NCBI GenBank assembly: GCA_030622375.1 | Contig: JAUXGC010000037.1 | Location: 1-10,039, forward strand | Source of the DNA: Sulfurovum sp. | GTDB lineage: Bacteria; Campylobacterota; Campylobacteria; Campylobacterales; Sulfurovaceae | DNA: 10,039 bases | Reading direction: 5' to 3' | Shown: one piece after another, positions 1 through 6,489 of the stretch | How positions within the stretch are numbered: the first letter of the stretch is position 1 | Layout: the number at the start of each line of letters is the position of its first letter | The notes under the pieces: generated by a model | Seen by the model: only the letters and a program-made list of their open reading frames with translations | What the model was told of the DNA's origin: nothing | Database searches by the model: none | Position numbers and translations under genes: made by a program

Positions 1-82
1 AGGTTTACCTTGTCGTGGACAAAAAACAAAGACAAACGCGCGTACTCGTAAGGGTAAACGTAAAACTGTCGGCGCAGCATAA
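1..82 (+). CDS. rpsM: 30S ribosomal protein S13, C-terminal end (partial)
   Basis: Only the last 26 codons and the TAA stop are inside the window; the gene enters from the left edge. The tail reads GLPCRGQKTKTNARTRKGKR and ends KTVGAA, the conserved basic C-terminal extension of S13 that reaches into the ribosomal decoding region near the A and P site tRNAs. It is the first gene seen of the alpha operon and lies 13 nt upstream of rpsK, whose ribosome binding site (AAGGAG) begins just after this stop. All four arginines that use CGN codons here are CGT, unlike the AGA-dominated genes that follow. Confidence 0.93.
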   Translation, partial: GLPCRGQKTKTNARTRKGKRKTVGAA

Positions 83-95
83 GGAGTAGTTGAAT

Positions 96-470
96 ATGGC
101 TAAGAAAAAAGCAAAAAAAAGTATTGCTAAGGCTGTAGTGTATGTTGCTGCAACTTTCAATAATACTGTCATTACTGTGACAGACGAAATGGGAAATGTT
201 ATCGCTTGGAGTTCTTCAGGATCACTAGGTTTTAAAGGTTCTAAAAAGTCAACACCATTTGCTGCAACTGAAGCAGTTCAGGATGCAATGACTAAAGCGA
301 TGGAAAATGGTGTTAAAGAGGTAGGAATTAAGGTTCAAGGTCCTGGTTCCGGTAGAGACACCGCGGTTAAGGCAATTGGAGCAACGGAAGGTATTCGTGT
401 AACATCTTTAAAAGATATTACACCACTTCCTCATAATGGCTGTAGACCACCTAAGAAGAGAAGGGTATAG
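96..470 (+). CDS. rpsK: 30S ribosomal protein S11
   Basis: S11 forms part of the small-subunit platform and contacts 16S rRNA near the mRNA exit side. The 124-residue product has the family length, the internal [13 protein letters not shown] stretch and the very conserved C-terminus [18 protein letters not shown]. The HNG in that tail corresponds to the site that is an isoaspartate in E. coli S11 (family knowledge, not visible here). I chose ATG at 96 because AAGGAG at 81-86 lies 9 nt upstream; an in-frame TTG at 90 sits too close to that site and would only add two residues. It is followed after 2 nt by rpsD, so the two are almost certainly cotranscribed and probably translationally coupled. 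Confidence 0.97.
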   Translation: MAKKKAKKSIAKAVVYVAATFNNTVITVTDEMGNVIAWSSSGSLGFKGSKKSTPFAATEAVQDAMTKAMENGVKEVGIKVQGPGSGRDTAVKAIGATEGIRVTSLKDITPLPHNGCRPPKKRRV

Positions 471-472
471 AG

Positions 473-1099
473 ATGGCAAGATATAGAGGTCCAGTTGAAA
501 AACTAGAAAGAAGACTTGGTGTTGACCTTGGATTAAAAGGCGAGAGAAAACTTGCTGGTAAAAGTGCATTGGAGAAAAGACCATATGCACCAGGACAACA
601 CGGACAAAGAAGAATAAAAATTTCTGAGTATGGTCTCCAACTTAGAGAGAAGCAGAAAGCTAAATTTATGTATGGTGTAAGTGAAAAGCAGTTTAGAGCA
701 CTATATAAAGCAGCAAATTCAAGAGATGGAAATACAGGAGCAATCCTTATACAACTTCTTGAACAGAGACTTGACAATGTTGTTTACAGAATGGGTTTTG
801 CAACAACTAGAGCATCTGCTAGACAATTTGTAAACCACGGACATATACTTGTTGACGGAAAAAGAGTAGATATTCCTTCATTTAGAGTAAAAGCAGGTCA
901 AAAAATAGAGATTAGAGAAAAGAGCAAAACAAATACTCAAATTCTTAGAGCAATCGAACTTACTAACCAAACCGGTATGGTAGAATGGGTTGATACGGAC
1001 AAAGAGAAACTTTTTGGACTTTTTACTAGAATCCCAGAGAGAGAAGAAATTTCAATCCCAGTTGAAGAGCGTCTAATCGTCGAACTTTATTCTAAATAA
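473..1099 (+). CDS. rpsD: 30S ribosomal protein S4
   Basis: S4 is a primary 16S rRNA-binding protein that nucleates assembly of the 5' domain and, in other bacteria, represses its own operon. The 208-residue length is typical. Visible features are the N-terminal [16 protein letters not shown], the [11 protein letters not shown] block (about residues 37-47), the [10 protein letters not shown] block, and an S4 RNA-binding domain at about 98-160 ([11 protein letters not shown] through the [11 protein letters not shown] segment). There are no cysteines in the N-terminal region, so it is the zinc-free type. It starts 2 nt after the rpsK stop and stops 20 nt before rpoA. Arginine is coded almost only by AGA. 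Whether S4 autoregulates here cannot be seen, since the operon leader is outside the window. Confidence 0.97.
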   Translation: MARYRGPVEKLERRLGVDLGLKGERKLAGKSALEKRPYAPGQHGQRRIKISEYGLQLREKQKAKFMYGVSEKQFRALYKAANSRDGNTGAILIQLLEQRLDNVVYRMGFATTRASARQFVNHGHILVDGKRVDIPSFRVKAGQKIEIREKSKTNTQILRAIELTNQTGMVEWVDTDKEKLFGLFTRIPEREEISIPVEERLIVELYSK

Positions 1100-1119
1100 T
1101 TGTTAGTAAAGGCCAGTTA

Positions 1120-2121
1120 ATGAGAAAAATTAGAGTTGCACCATTTATGCCAACAGAAGTAGATGTAAATGAGATTAGCGAAAACAGAGCTGAAATCATT
1201 GCTTATCCTTTTGAAAGTGGTTATGCGGTTACACTTGCACACCCACTTAGAAGACTCATTTTAGGTTCTTCTATCGGGTATGCACCTATATCTGTGAAGA
1301 TTGAAGGTGCTGCACACGAGTTTGATAATATTAGAGGTATGCATGAAGATGTTGCCGTATTTATTATTAATCTTAAAAATATTCGTTTTAAAATTAAAGA
1401 TGAGAGTGACAAGGTAGAGCTTAAATATAGCTTCTCTGGGCACAAGGAAGTGACAGCACAAGATCTTAATAGTGATCAAATAGAGATATTAAATGGTGAT
1501 TTACCACTTGCAACACTCAATGAAGATGCTGAGCTTAACTTTACGGTTGTTATATCAAAAGGGATTGGCTATGTGCCAAGTGAAGACCTTAGAGATGATG
1601 TTGCTCCAGATAGTATTGCATTGGATGCTTTTTTTACACCAGTAAGAAAGGCAAACTACAAGATAGAGCCTGTACTTGTAGAAGATAATCCAAATTTTGA
1701 AAAGATTACATTTGATATAGAGACAGATGCTCAAATTGGTCCAGTTGAAGCATTTACAAATGCACTGGAAGTGATGAACAAGCAACTCTCTGTCTTTAAT
1801 GGTGTACTTGATGTAGATATTAGTGCTACGCCAGTAAAAAGAAATGGAAATGAGGCAGAACTCAAACCTTTTATGCAGACAGTTGATACTCTTGGACTTA
1901 GTGCAAGATCATTTAATTCTCTAGATAGAGCAGGGATAAAATTTCTTGGTGAATTGGTTTTAATGAGTGAAAATGAGATTAAAAATATTAAAAATCTTGG
2001 TAAAAAATCTTTTGATGAGATAAATGAATGTATTTCAGAACATGGATTTGGCTCTGACTATGAACTTTTAGAGACTACAAGAAGTGGTCTTATGAAAAAA
2101 ATAGAACAACTCCAAGCATAA
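1120..2121 (+). CDS. rpoA: DNA-directed RNA polymerase subunit alpha
   Basis: The alpha subunit dimerises to start RNA polymerase assembly, and its C-terminal domain contacts UP-element DNA and activators. At 333 residues it has the normal length. The N-terminal domain (about 1-235) shows ESGYAVTLAHPLRRLILGS and the AHEFDNIRGMHEDV segment. A linker at about 236-250 leads to the C-terminal domain, where LSARSFNSLDRAGI and NLGKKSFDEI align with the E. coli helix carrying R265 and N268 and with the loop carrying K298, S299 and E302; the DNA-contacting residues therefore look intact. ATG at 1120 is preceded by AAAGG 7 nt upstream. An intact alpha C-terminal domain matters for the class II FNR-type promoter proposed at the other end of the window. 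Confidence 0.97.
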   Translation: MRKIRVAPFMPTEVDVNEISENRAEIIAYPFESGYAVTLAHPLRRLILGSSIGYAPISVKIEGAAHEFDNIRGMHEDVAVFIINLKNIRFKIKDESDKVELKYSFSGHKEVTAQDLNSDQIEILNGDLPLATLNEDAELNFTVVISKGIGYVPSEDLRDDVAPDSIALDAFFTPVRKANYKIEPVLVEDNPNFEKITFDIETDAQIGPVEAFTNALEVMNKQLSVFNGVLDVDISATPVKRNGNEAELKPFMQTVDTLGLSARSFNSLDRAGIKFLGELVLMSENEIKNIKNLGKKSFDEINECISEHGFGSDYELLETTRSGLMKKIEQLQA

Positions 2122-2237
2122 TTAGGTAATTAAAAGAGTTAAATGGAGCACACCAAAACAAAGGTGAAGCTTCAGTAAAAATTATTTATGAGTTTTACTT
2201 ATGAATAAGAAGATTTAATGATAAAAAAAGGAAAGAC
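2122..2237 (+). other. Structured rpoA-rplQ spacer
   Basis: This 116-nt gap is unusually long for an operon whose other visible gaps are 2 to 20 nt. It contains a 10-bp perfect palindrome, TGAAGCTTCA (2165-2174), directly followed by a 7-bp inverted repeat, AGTAAAA (2174-2180) with TTTTACT (2193-2199), around a 12-nt loop. A possible 11-codon reading frame runs from ATG at 2143 to TAA at 2178, but its ribosome binding site is weak and I do not call it a gene. The structure could be a processing site, a partial terminator or a leader controlling rplQ; the sequence alone does not decide. Confidence 0.45.
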
Positions 2238-2588
2238 ATGAGACATAAGCATGGTTATCGCAAATTAAACAGAACATCTGCTCATAGAGCAGCACTTCTT
2301 AAGAACCTCTCTATTGCCTTGACAAAAGAGGGCAGAATTGAAACTACATTGCCAAAAGCTAAAGAGCTTAGAAGTTACTATGAGAAACTTATTACAAAAG
2401 CATCTAGTGGAGACTTAAATGCACACAGAGCAATCTTTGCAATGTTACAGCATAAAGAGATTACAAACACAATTGTAAATGAAATTGCACCAAAGTATAA
2501 CGATAGAAACGGTGGATATACAAGAATTATTAAAACACGTATGAGAAAAGGTGATTCAGCACCTATGGCAATTATAGAACTCGTATAA
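2238..2588 (+). CDS. rplQ: 50S ribosomal protein L17
   Basis: L17 is a large-subunit protein close to the polypeptide exit tunnel. The 116-residue protein has the signature start [17 protein letters not shown] and the signature end, [17 protein letters not shown] followed by [13 protein letters not shown] at 2238 has AGGA at 2229-2232, 5 nt upstream, inside a purine-rich run. It closes the alpha operon, as in most bacteria. An imperfect 13-bp direct repeat, TGAAGCTTCAGTA upstream (2165-2177) and TGAACTTCAGTA downstream (2597-2608), flanks it. Confidence 0.97.
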   Translation: MRHKHGYRKLNRTSAHRAALLKNLSIALTKEGRIETTLPKAKELRSYYEKLITKASSGDLNAHRAIFAMLQHKEITNTIVNEIAPKYNDRNGGYTRIIKTRMRKGDSAPMAIIELV

Positions 2589-2611
2589 TTATCATCTGAA
2601 CTTCAGTATTA

Positions 2612-2626
2612 CAAGGCTTTGCCTTG
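2612..2626 (+). terminator. Hairpin downstream of rplQ, possible terminator
   Basis: CAAGGC and GCCTTG form a perfect 6-bp stem with a TTT loop, 23 nt after the rplQ stop and between two operons on the same strand. The position suits transcription termination or 3'-end protection, but the stem is followed by AATACCC rather than a T-run, so it is not a canonical intrinsic terminator. Confidence 0.4.
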
Positions 2627-2664
2627 AATACCCTACTTAATTTTAAAACACACACACAAATATA

Positions 2665-2693
2665 TTGACAAAGAGATACTTTTAGTGTATAAC
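2665..2693 (+). promoter_or_regulatory. Upstream sigma-70 promoter candidate before the nifU-like gene
   Basis: A perfect TTGACA (2665-2670) is separated by exactly 17 nt from TATAAC (2688-2693). Predicted start is near 2700, giving a leader of about 90 nt to the TTG at 2794. A full -35 hexamer is unusual for Campylobacterota, whose housekeeping promoters rely on the -10 element, so this is either a strong promoter or chance. Confidence 0.5.
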
Positions 2694-2735
2694 ATCCAAT
2701 AAAGCCATAACATACCAAAAGTTTCACTATGATTT

Positions 2736-2744
2736 TGTTATAAT
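2736..2744 (+). promoter_or_regulatory. Extended -10 promoter for the nifU-TPR-murE operon
   Basis: TGTTATAAT is an exact TGnTATAAT extended -10, the form favoured by Campylobacterota housekeeping sigma. Predicted start is near 2751, about 43 nt before the TTG at 2794. ATAATGG (2740-2746) and CCATTAT (2763-2769) form a 7-bp inverted repeat that overlaps the -10 and start region and could be an operator, although it may be chance in AT-rich DNA. Confidence 0.6.
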
Positions 2745-2793
2745 GGTTTTACAAAAAATCATCCATTATTTATATGAGATGTAAGGAGAAAAG

Positions 2794-3072
2794 TTGATTC
2801 CATTTACAGATGAAGAGCTAGAACCAGCAGTTAAAGATGTTATAGAAAAAGTAAGACCTTCTATTAAATTAGACGGTGGGGATATAGAGCTAATAGCCAT
2901 TAAAGATGGAGTAGTCTATGTGCAGCTTCAGGGTGCTTGTGTAGGTTGTGGAAGTAGCGGCACTACATTGAAGTTTGGAGTTGAAAGACAGCTTAAAACT
3001 TTAATACATCCAGAATTGACTGTTATGAATGTTCCCAAAGGATGGGAAGACAAATTGGATCAATTGGGATAA
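2794..3072 (+). CDS. NifU C-terminal-domain Fe-S scaffold/carrier protein
   Basis: The 92-residue protein consists only of the NifU C-terminal (Nfu-type) domain, which holds an Fe-S cluster at a CxxC motif for delivery to cytosolic apoproteins. The motif is visible as GACVGCGSS (C49 and C52), preceded by the typical SIKLDGGDIELI segment; there is no IscU-like or central domain. The start is TTG at 2794, with a strong AAGGAG at 2783-2788 and a 5-nt spacing; there is no ATG nearby. It is the first gene of an operon: the next coding sequence starts 1 nt after its stop. Fe-S supply fits an organism with many Fe-S redox enzymes, but a link to the ferredoxin gene at the window end is only a guess. 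Confidence 0.9.
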   Translation: MIPFTDEELEPAVKDVIEKVRPSIKLDGGDIELIAIKDGVVYVQLQGACVGCGSSGTTLKFGVERQLKTLIHPELTVMNVPKGWEDKLDQLG

Positions 3073-3073
3073 A

Positions 3074-3655
3074 ATGAATAAAACTAATCAAGACTTATTA
3101 TTGCAAAGAGCAGAGAGCAAATTCCTTAATGGAGATTATAAAGGTGCACTAAGGTCTTATGGACTTATCCTTAAGGACTATCCTTTATTGGATGAAGCAA
3201 AGATAGGGGTATATTTAAGTGATTTGGCTGTAGAGAGTGCAGGGGAAGCACAAGCGTTATTTGACTACTATCAAATTATAAAAAATGAAAAAGATAATGC
3301 GGTAGATATTATAGATGGTATTATAAATTCACTAGATGGCTCAAAGAATAGACTGCAAGAGCTCTTAATCAATCCTATAGAAGAGCAGATAGAGTATGGA
3401 GACGGCATACGATATAGCGATTTTCTAATACTAGTAAAGAGCCGTGGAAGTTTTAAGAAAACATTTGAAGATATTATGTTTTCAACCAAGGTCGTTATAA
3501 CCAATAAAGATGAGTTTATAGATTTTGTAACGCAACTGGCAAATGAAGGTTTTGATGAGATGGCGCTAGGGTATCTTGATGCTACAACAAACCTTTTTGG
3601 CAATGACCAAGATGTTTTAACTCTTTATAATGTTGTTAGAGGTGTAGAAGATTGA
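3074..3655 (+). CDS. Small TPR-like protein of unknown function
   Basis: I do not recognise a named family. The 193-residue product has no signal peptide or membrane segment, so it is probably cytoplasmic. Residues 5-38 look like one tetratricopeptide unit (helix LLQRAESKFLNG, then DYKGALRSYGLILKDYP), and 158-191 may form a second degenerate one; the middle is acidic and helical. I chose ATG at 3074, which begins 1 nt after the nifU-like stop, over an in-frame ATG at 3029 that would overlap nifU by 44 nt. Its stop overlaps the murE start (TTGA), so it is translationally coupled to murE. That tight linkage suggests a role near cell-wall synthesis or merely shared expression. Confidence 0.8.
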   Translation: MNKTNQDLLLQRAESKFLNGDYKGALRSYGLILKDYPLLDEAKIGVYLSDLAVESAGEAQALFDYYQIIKNEKDNAVDIIDGIINSLDGSKNRLQELLINPIEEQIEYGDGIRYSDFLILVKSRGSFKKTFEDIMFSTKVVITNKDEFIDFVTQLANEGFDEMALGYLDATTNLFGNDQDVLTLYNVVRGVED

Positions 3656-4941
3656 AACTAGGTTTCCAAAAAGATACTTATACTTTTTTAAGTGATGACA
3701 CAAATGCATTGGACGAAAAAACTCTTTTTTTAAAAACATCACAAAATAGCCATTATTATGAAAAGTTACATTTAAAACCAAATATTATTACACCAAAAGA
3801 GTTGATTTCTTTTTGGGGGCTAGATAAAATGAAGGTGGTTGGGGTAACTGGAACTAATGGCAAAACAACAGTAACAGCGGCAATTTACTCGTTTTTACTT
3901 GACTTAGAGGAAAAGCCAGCGCTTCAAGGCACAAGAGGTCTGTTTGCTAAAGAGAAGCGTATAGAAGAGAAGAGTATGACAACACCTTCCATTTTGGAGA
4001 CACTCTATAATATGAAGCAGACTATGGATTTGGGATGTAACTATTTTATTATGGAAGTGAGTTCTCATGCGATAGACCAAAAACGCATAGAGGGATTGAA
4101 GTTTGCACTTAAAGTGCATACAAATGTTACTAGCGACCATTTGGATTACCATGGTACCGTAGAGGAGTATAGGCGAGTAAAGAGTCTATTTTTTGCAGAT
4201 AAAACACCCAAACTTTTAAATAAAGATGATATTAAAAATATTACTTATAATCCTATAGGAGCTCAAAGTTATGGGGTAGATGAGCCAGCAACCTTTAAAG
4301 TACAAGCATTTTCTCTTCTTCATGGGATTACTGCTGGCATAAAGCACATGCAAGCAGAGGCTACTTCTCACTCTCCCATGGTAGGACTTTTTAACCTTTT
4401 TAACCTTATGGCAGCAGTTGGTTCAGTGGTGATGCTGACGGGCAGAAAAATTGAAGAGGTTTGTGGAGTGGTTGAAAACTTTGCAGGTGTTGCAGGACGT
4501 ATGGAAGTAGTAAGTCGTGACCCTCTTGTGATTGTAGATTTTGCCCATACAGATGATGGTATACATGCAGTATTGGAGTCTATGAAAGATAGAGATATCT
4601 CTGTAGTTTTCGGTGCAGGTGGAAATCGTGACAGAGAGAAGCGTCCTCGCATGGGAGCTGCTGCAGGAAGGTATGCAAATAAGATTTATGTTACCTCTGA
4701 TAATCCACGAGATGAAGTACCAGAGATGATACTTGAAAATATTCTTTTAGGATTGCATGGCAAAGAGCATGTTACGGCTACTCCAGACAGAAAGCTTGCT
4801 ATAAAAATGGCACTCGATGCCTTAGAAGAGAATGAAGTACTTCTTATACTTGGTAAAGGCGATGAAGATTATCAGGAAATAAAGGGTATAAAATATCCTT
4901 TTAGTGATAGAGAAGTAGTAAGAGAGCTTTTGAAACAATAG
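3652..4941 (+). CDS. murE: UDP-N-acetylmuramoyl-L-alanyl-D-glutamate--2,6-diaminopimelate ligase
   Basis: MurE adds meso-diaminopimelate to UDP-MurNAc-L-Ala-D-Glu using ATP in the cytoplasm. The 429-residue protein shows the P-loop GTNGKTT (67-73), TTPSILETL (about 110-118), EVSSHA (135-140), SDHLDYHGTVEEYRRVK with K177 at the position of the carbamylated lysine, FAHTDDG (about 298-304), GNRDREKRP (about 324-332), DNPR (350-353) and GKGDEDYQ (401-408). DNPR is the diaminopimelate-selecting motif, so the wall is of the mDAP type. The N-terminal domain is only about 60 residues, shorter than in E. coli MurE (about 495 aa in all), as in other Campylobacterota. GKGDE replaces the more usual GKGHE. 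The start is TTG at 3652, overlapping the previous stop by 4 nt. Confidence 0.95.
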   Translation: MKLGFQKDTYTFLSDDTNALDEKTLFLKTSQNSHYYEKLHLKPNIITPKELISFWGLDKMKVVGVTGTNGKTTVTAAIYSFLLDLEEKPALQGTRGLFAKEKRIEEKSMTTPSILETLYNMKQTMDLGCNYFIMEVSSHAIDQKRIEGLKFALKVHTNVTSDHLDYHGTVEEYRRVKSLFFADKTPKLLNKDDIKNITYNPIGAQSYGVDEPATFKVQAFSLLHGITAGIKHMQAEATSHSPMVGLFNLFNLMAAVGSVVMLTGRKIEEVCGVVENFAGVAGRMEVVSRDPLVIVDFAHTDDGIHAVLESMKDRDISVVFGAGGNRDREKRPRMGAAAGRYANKIYVTSDNPRDEVPEMILENILLGLHGKEHVTATPDRKLAIKMALDALEENEVLLILGKGDEDYQEIKGIKYPFSDREVVRELLKQ

Positions 4942-5262
4942 CTTAGAAGTCAAGTATTGAGATACTCGAGACTGTAAAATAAACTGTATAAACCCACCTC
5001 TTATCCATTAATCACTTAGTATATTTTGACATAATTTCACTGAAAAATATACTAAGTTGAGGATAAATCTAAAACTAATTTCTGATACTAGACATATTCC
5101 ATTTGTTCTGATGAGCTTTTAAAATGCTAATAGAATATATAATAAAAGTGAACTAAATATGAATTTTTATCTATTTGTTAAATCTAATGTCAAGTCATGA
5201 TTGATTGTATTGTGATTTTATTTGGTTACGTTGGACCCTAATTTTATTTTGGTACTTTTTGT
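4942..5262. other. Non-coding stretch between murE and the Met-rich gene
   Basis: This AT-rich region has no credible gene; the best frames are about a dozen codons with no ribosome binding site. It holds a small hairpin just after murE (AGTAT 4953-4957 with ATACT 4962-4966, 4-nt loop) and the large inverted repeat listed separately. TATAAT at 5138-5143 resembles a -10, but no gene follows it closely. A small RNA starting near 5150 cannot be excluded. I see no IS ends, CRISPR repeats or tRNA. Confidence 0.6.
5001..5066. repeat. Long inverted repeat / hairpin
   Basis: ACTTAGTATATTTT (5014-5027) and AAAATATACTAAGT (5044-5057) form a 14-bp perfect inverted repeat around a 16-nt loop. A second outer pair, TTATCC (5001-5006) with GGATAA (5061-5066), extends the structure through an asymmetric 7/3-nt internal loop. 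No T-run follows on either strand, so it is not a standard intrinsic terminator. It could be an RNA 3' structure for the murE transcript, a protein-binding palindrome, or a remnant or miniature mobile element; no target-site duplication is apparent. Confidence 0.7.
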
Positions 5263-5270
5263 TATATACT
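5260..5270 (+). promoter_or_regulatory. Extended -10 promoter of the Met-rich gene
   Basis: TGTTATATACT contains TG-T-TATATA (hexamer 5263-5268), with an alternative hexamer TATACT (5265-5270), preceded by a T-rich run. No good -35 is present, as expected for Campylobacterota. Predicted start is near 5276, so the transcript would begin almost exactly at the leader hairpin. Confidence 0.5.
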
Positions 5271-5277
5271 ATTACTG

Positions 5278-5300
5278 TACCTAGATATGTTTACTAGGTA
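5278..5300 (+). promoter_or_regulatory. Leader hairpin directly before the ribosome binding site
   Basis: TACCTAG (5278-5284) and CTAGGTA (5294-5300) make a perfect 7-bp stem with a 9-nt loop. It lies immediately before AAAGGGAG, the ribosome binding site of the gene at 5314. At the predicted 5' end of the mRNA it could stabilise the transcript or tune translation; as DNA it could be an operator. Confidence 0.5.
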
Positions 5301-5313
5301 AAAGGGAGAAGAG

Positions 5314-6477
5314 ATGACAAAAATAGCAAAAGTAAGTTTAGTAGTATTAGTGAGTAGCAGTATGCTACTTGCAAGCCAGATGAGAAAGTATGATGTAAAG
5401 AGTGCTAAGATAGAGTATGAACTCAAGGGTTCTGGTGACATTATGGGTATGGTCAAGATAGAGTCTATGGGTAAAAAAAGATTGATATTTGATGACTATG
5501 GTATCAAAAACTTCGAAGAAAAGAGTGAAGTCAAAAAAGAGACAACGATGGGGGAAACGAAAGTCAAAAAAAACCATACTATGACCTATGTAAACAGTGC
5601 TATCATGTATCAAGTTGACTTTAAAAAAAAGATTATCAATAGACTGAAAAATCAAGGAGCTGGGATGGCTGCATTTTTTGGTGGGAGAGACAACATAAAA
5701 GAGTCTGGTGAGAATACGATGAAAAGTATAGGTGGTAAAAAACTAGGTACTGACAAAGTACTTGGATTTACTTGTGACGTTTGGGATCTCATGGGTGTCA
5801 AGCAATGTATATATAAAGGGATACCTCTCAAAGTGGAGTCAGATATGATGGGTATGAAGTCTGTGGAGATAGCCACCAAAGCTGAATTTGATATCATGCT
5901 CACCAAGGATGACTTCAAACTTCCTGACTATCCAGTTTATGATTATGATATGGATAGAATGATGGAGGGTAAAAAGCTAAAAGAGCTAGACAAAAATAAA
6001 CTAGAAGCGATGGATGCCAAAGCCAATGCAACAGCGAAGGTGCAGTCTAAAGAGATGGCAGAAGCGGGGAAAGGCATGGCAGCAGGCATGGTAGCACTCG
6101 CTGAGTCAGGTTTTGATATGAGTTCAGGTAAAGAGATGGCTCCAGAACAAGTGCAGATTATGCAAAAAGCTATGATGAATGCTATGGGTGGCGAGGGTAA
6201 AATGGTAGCCAAGATGAAGAGAGAGATACTTGATGGAACAAAAAGCTTAGAGTTTGCACAGGAGTGTTTTGGGGATGCAGATACACTGAAAGAGGCAAAT
6301 ACCTGTGTAGATAAAGGCAATCAAATGTTCAATGAAGATGAAGAACATTTAAGAAGCTGGACAAAAGCAGATAAAAATGAAATGCTCAAAGAGATGAAAG
6401 AGTTCAAAAAAAGCATTCCTTGTTTTGAAGATGCTCAAACTATGCAGGCTATACAGCAGTGTATGCCGAGAGAGTAG
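5314..6477 (+). CDS. Methionine-rich exported protein of unknown function
   Basis: I do not recognise the family. The 387-residue product begins with a Sec-type signal (MTKIAKVSLVVLVSSSMLLA, then SQMRK), so it is probably periplasmic or surface-associated; no cysteine sits at the cleavage site, so it is not a lipoprotein. Residues 22-205 look like a beta-rich domain; 215-305 is helical, Ala/Lys/Glu/Met-rich and possibly coiled; 308-387 is a cysteine-containing helical tail. I count 36 methionines (about 9%). Six cysteines fall in three pairs: C154/C165, C318/C331 and C370/C383. The last two share a C-F-x-D-A-x-T-x6-C pattern, which looks like an internal duplication. ATG at 5314 follows GGGAG by about 6 nt. 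It forms an operon with the SH3 gene 12 nt downstream. Metal binding is possible but unproven. Confidence 0.85.
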   Translation: MTKIAKVSLVVLVSSSMLLASQMRKYDVKSAKIEYELKGSGDIMGMVKIESMGKKRLIFDDYGIKNFEEKSEVKKETTMGETKVKKNHTMTYVNSAIMYQVDFKKKIINRLKNQGAGMAAFFGGRDNIKESGENTMKSIGGKKLGTDKVLGFTCDVWDLMGVKQCIYKGIPLKVESDMMGMKSVEIATKAEFDIMLTKDDFKLPDYPVYDYDMDRMMEGKKLKELDKNKLEAMDAKANATAKVQSKEMAEAGKGMAAGMVALAESGFDMSSGKEMAPEQVQIMQKAMMNAMGGEGKMVAKMKREILDGTKSLEFAQECFGDADTLKEANTCVDKGNQMFNEDEEHLRSWTKADKNEMLKEMKEFKKSIPCFEDAQTMQAIQQCMPRE

Positions 6478-6489
6478 AAGGAAAATAAA

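Noticed and set aside
2143..2178. 11-codon reading frame in the rpoA-rplQ spacer as a leader peptide.
   Set aside because: The ribosome binding site is weak and the codons show no regulatory pattern such as a run of one amino acid.
2648..2660. Short CA repeat before the nifU-like promoter.
   Set aside because: Only about five to six dinucleotide units and not in a coding or promoter-spacer position, so phase variation is unlikely.
3029..3073. Longer start for the TPR-like gene, overlapping the nifU-like gene by 44 nt.
   Set aside because: The ATG at 3074 lies directly after the nifU-like stop, and the extra 15 residues simply read another frame of the conserved NifU end.
4368..4652. Open frame of 94 codons on the minus strand inside murE.
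   Set aside because: It is a shadow of a strongly conserved gene, with low-complexity Ser/Thr/Pro-rich translation and no ribosome binding site.
5161..5202. Small reading frame near 5159 after a TATAAT-like sequence.
   Set aside because: About 13 codons, no ribosome binding site and no similarity that I recognise.
5943..6320. Minus-strand open frame of 125 codons inside the Met-rich gene.
   Set aside because: It is the antisense of Lys/Met/Ala-rich coding sequence, which yields long Ser/Phe/Ile frames by chance; no start signals are seen.
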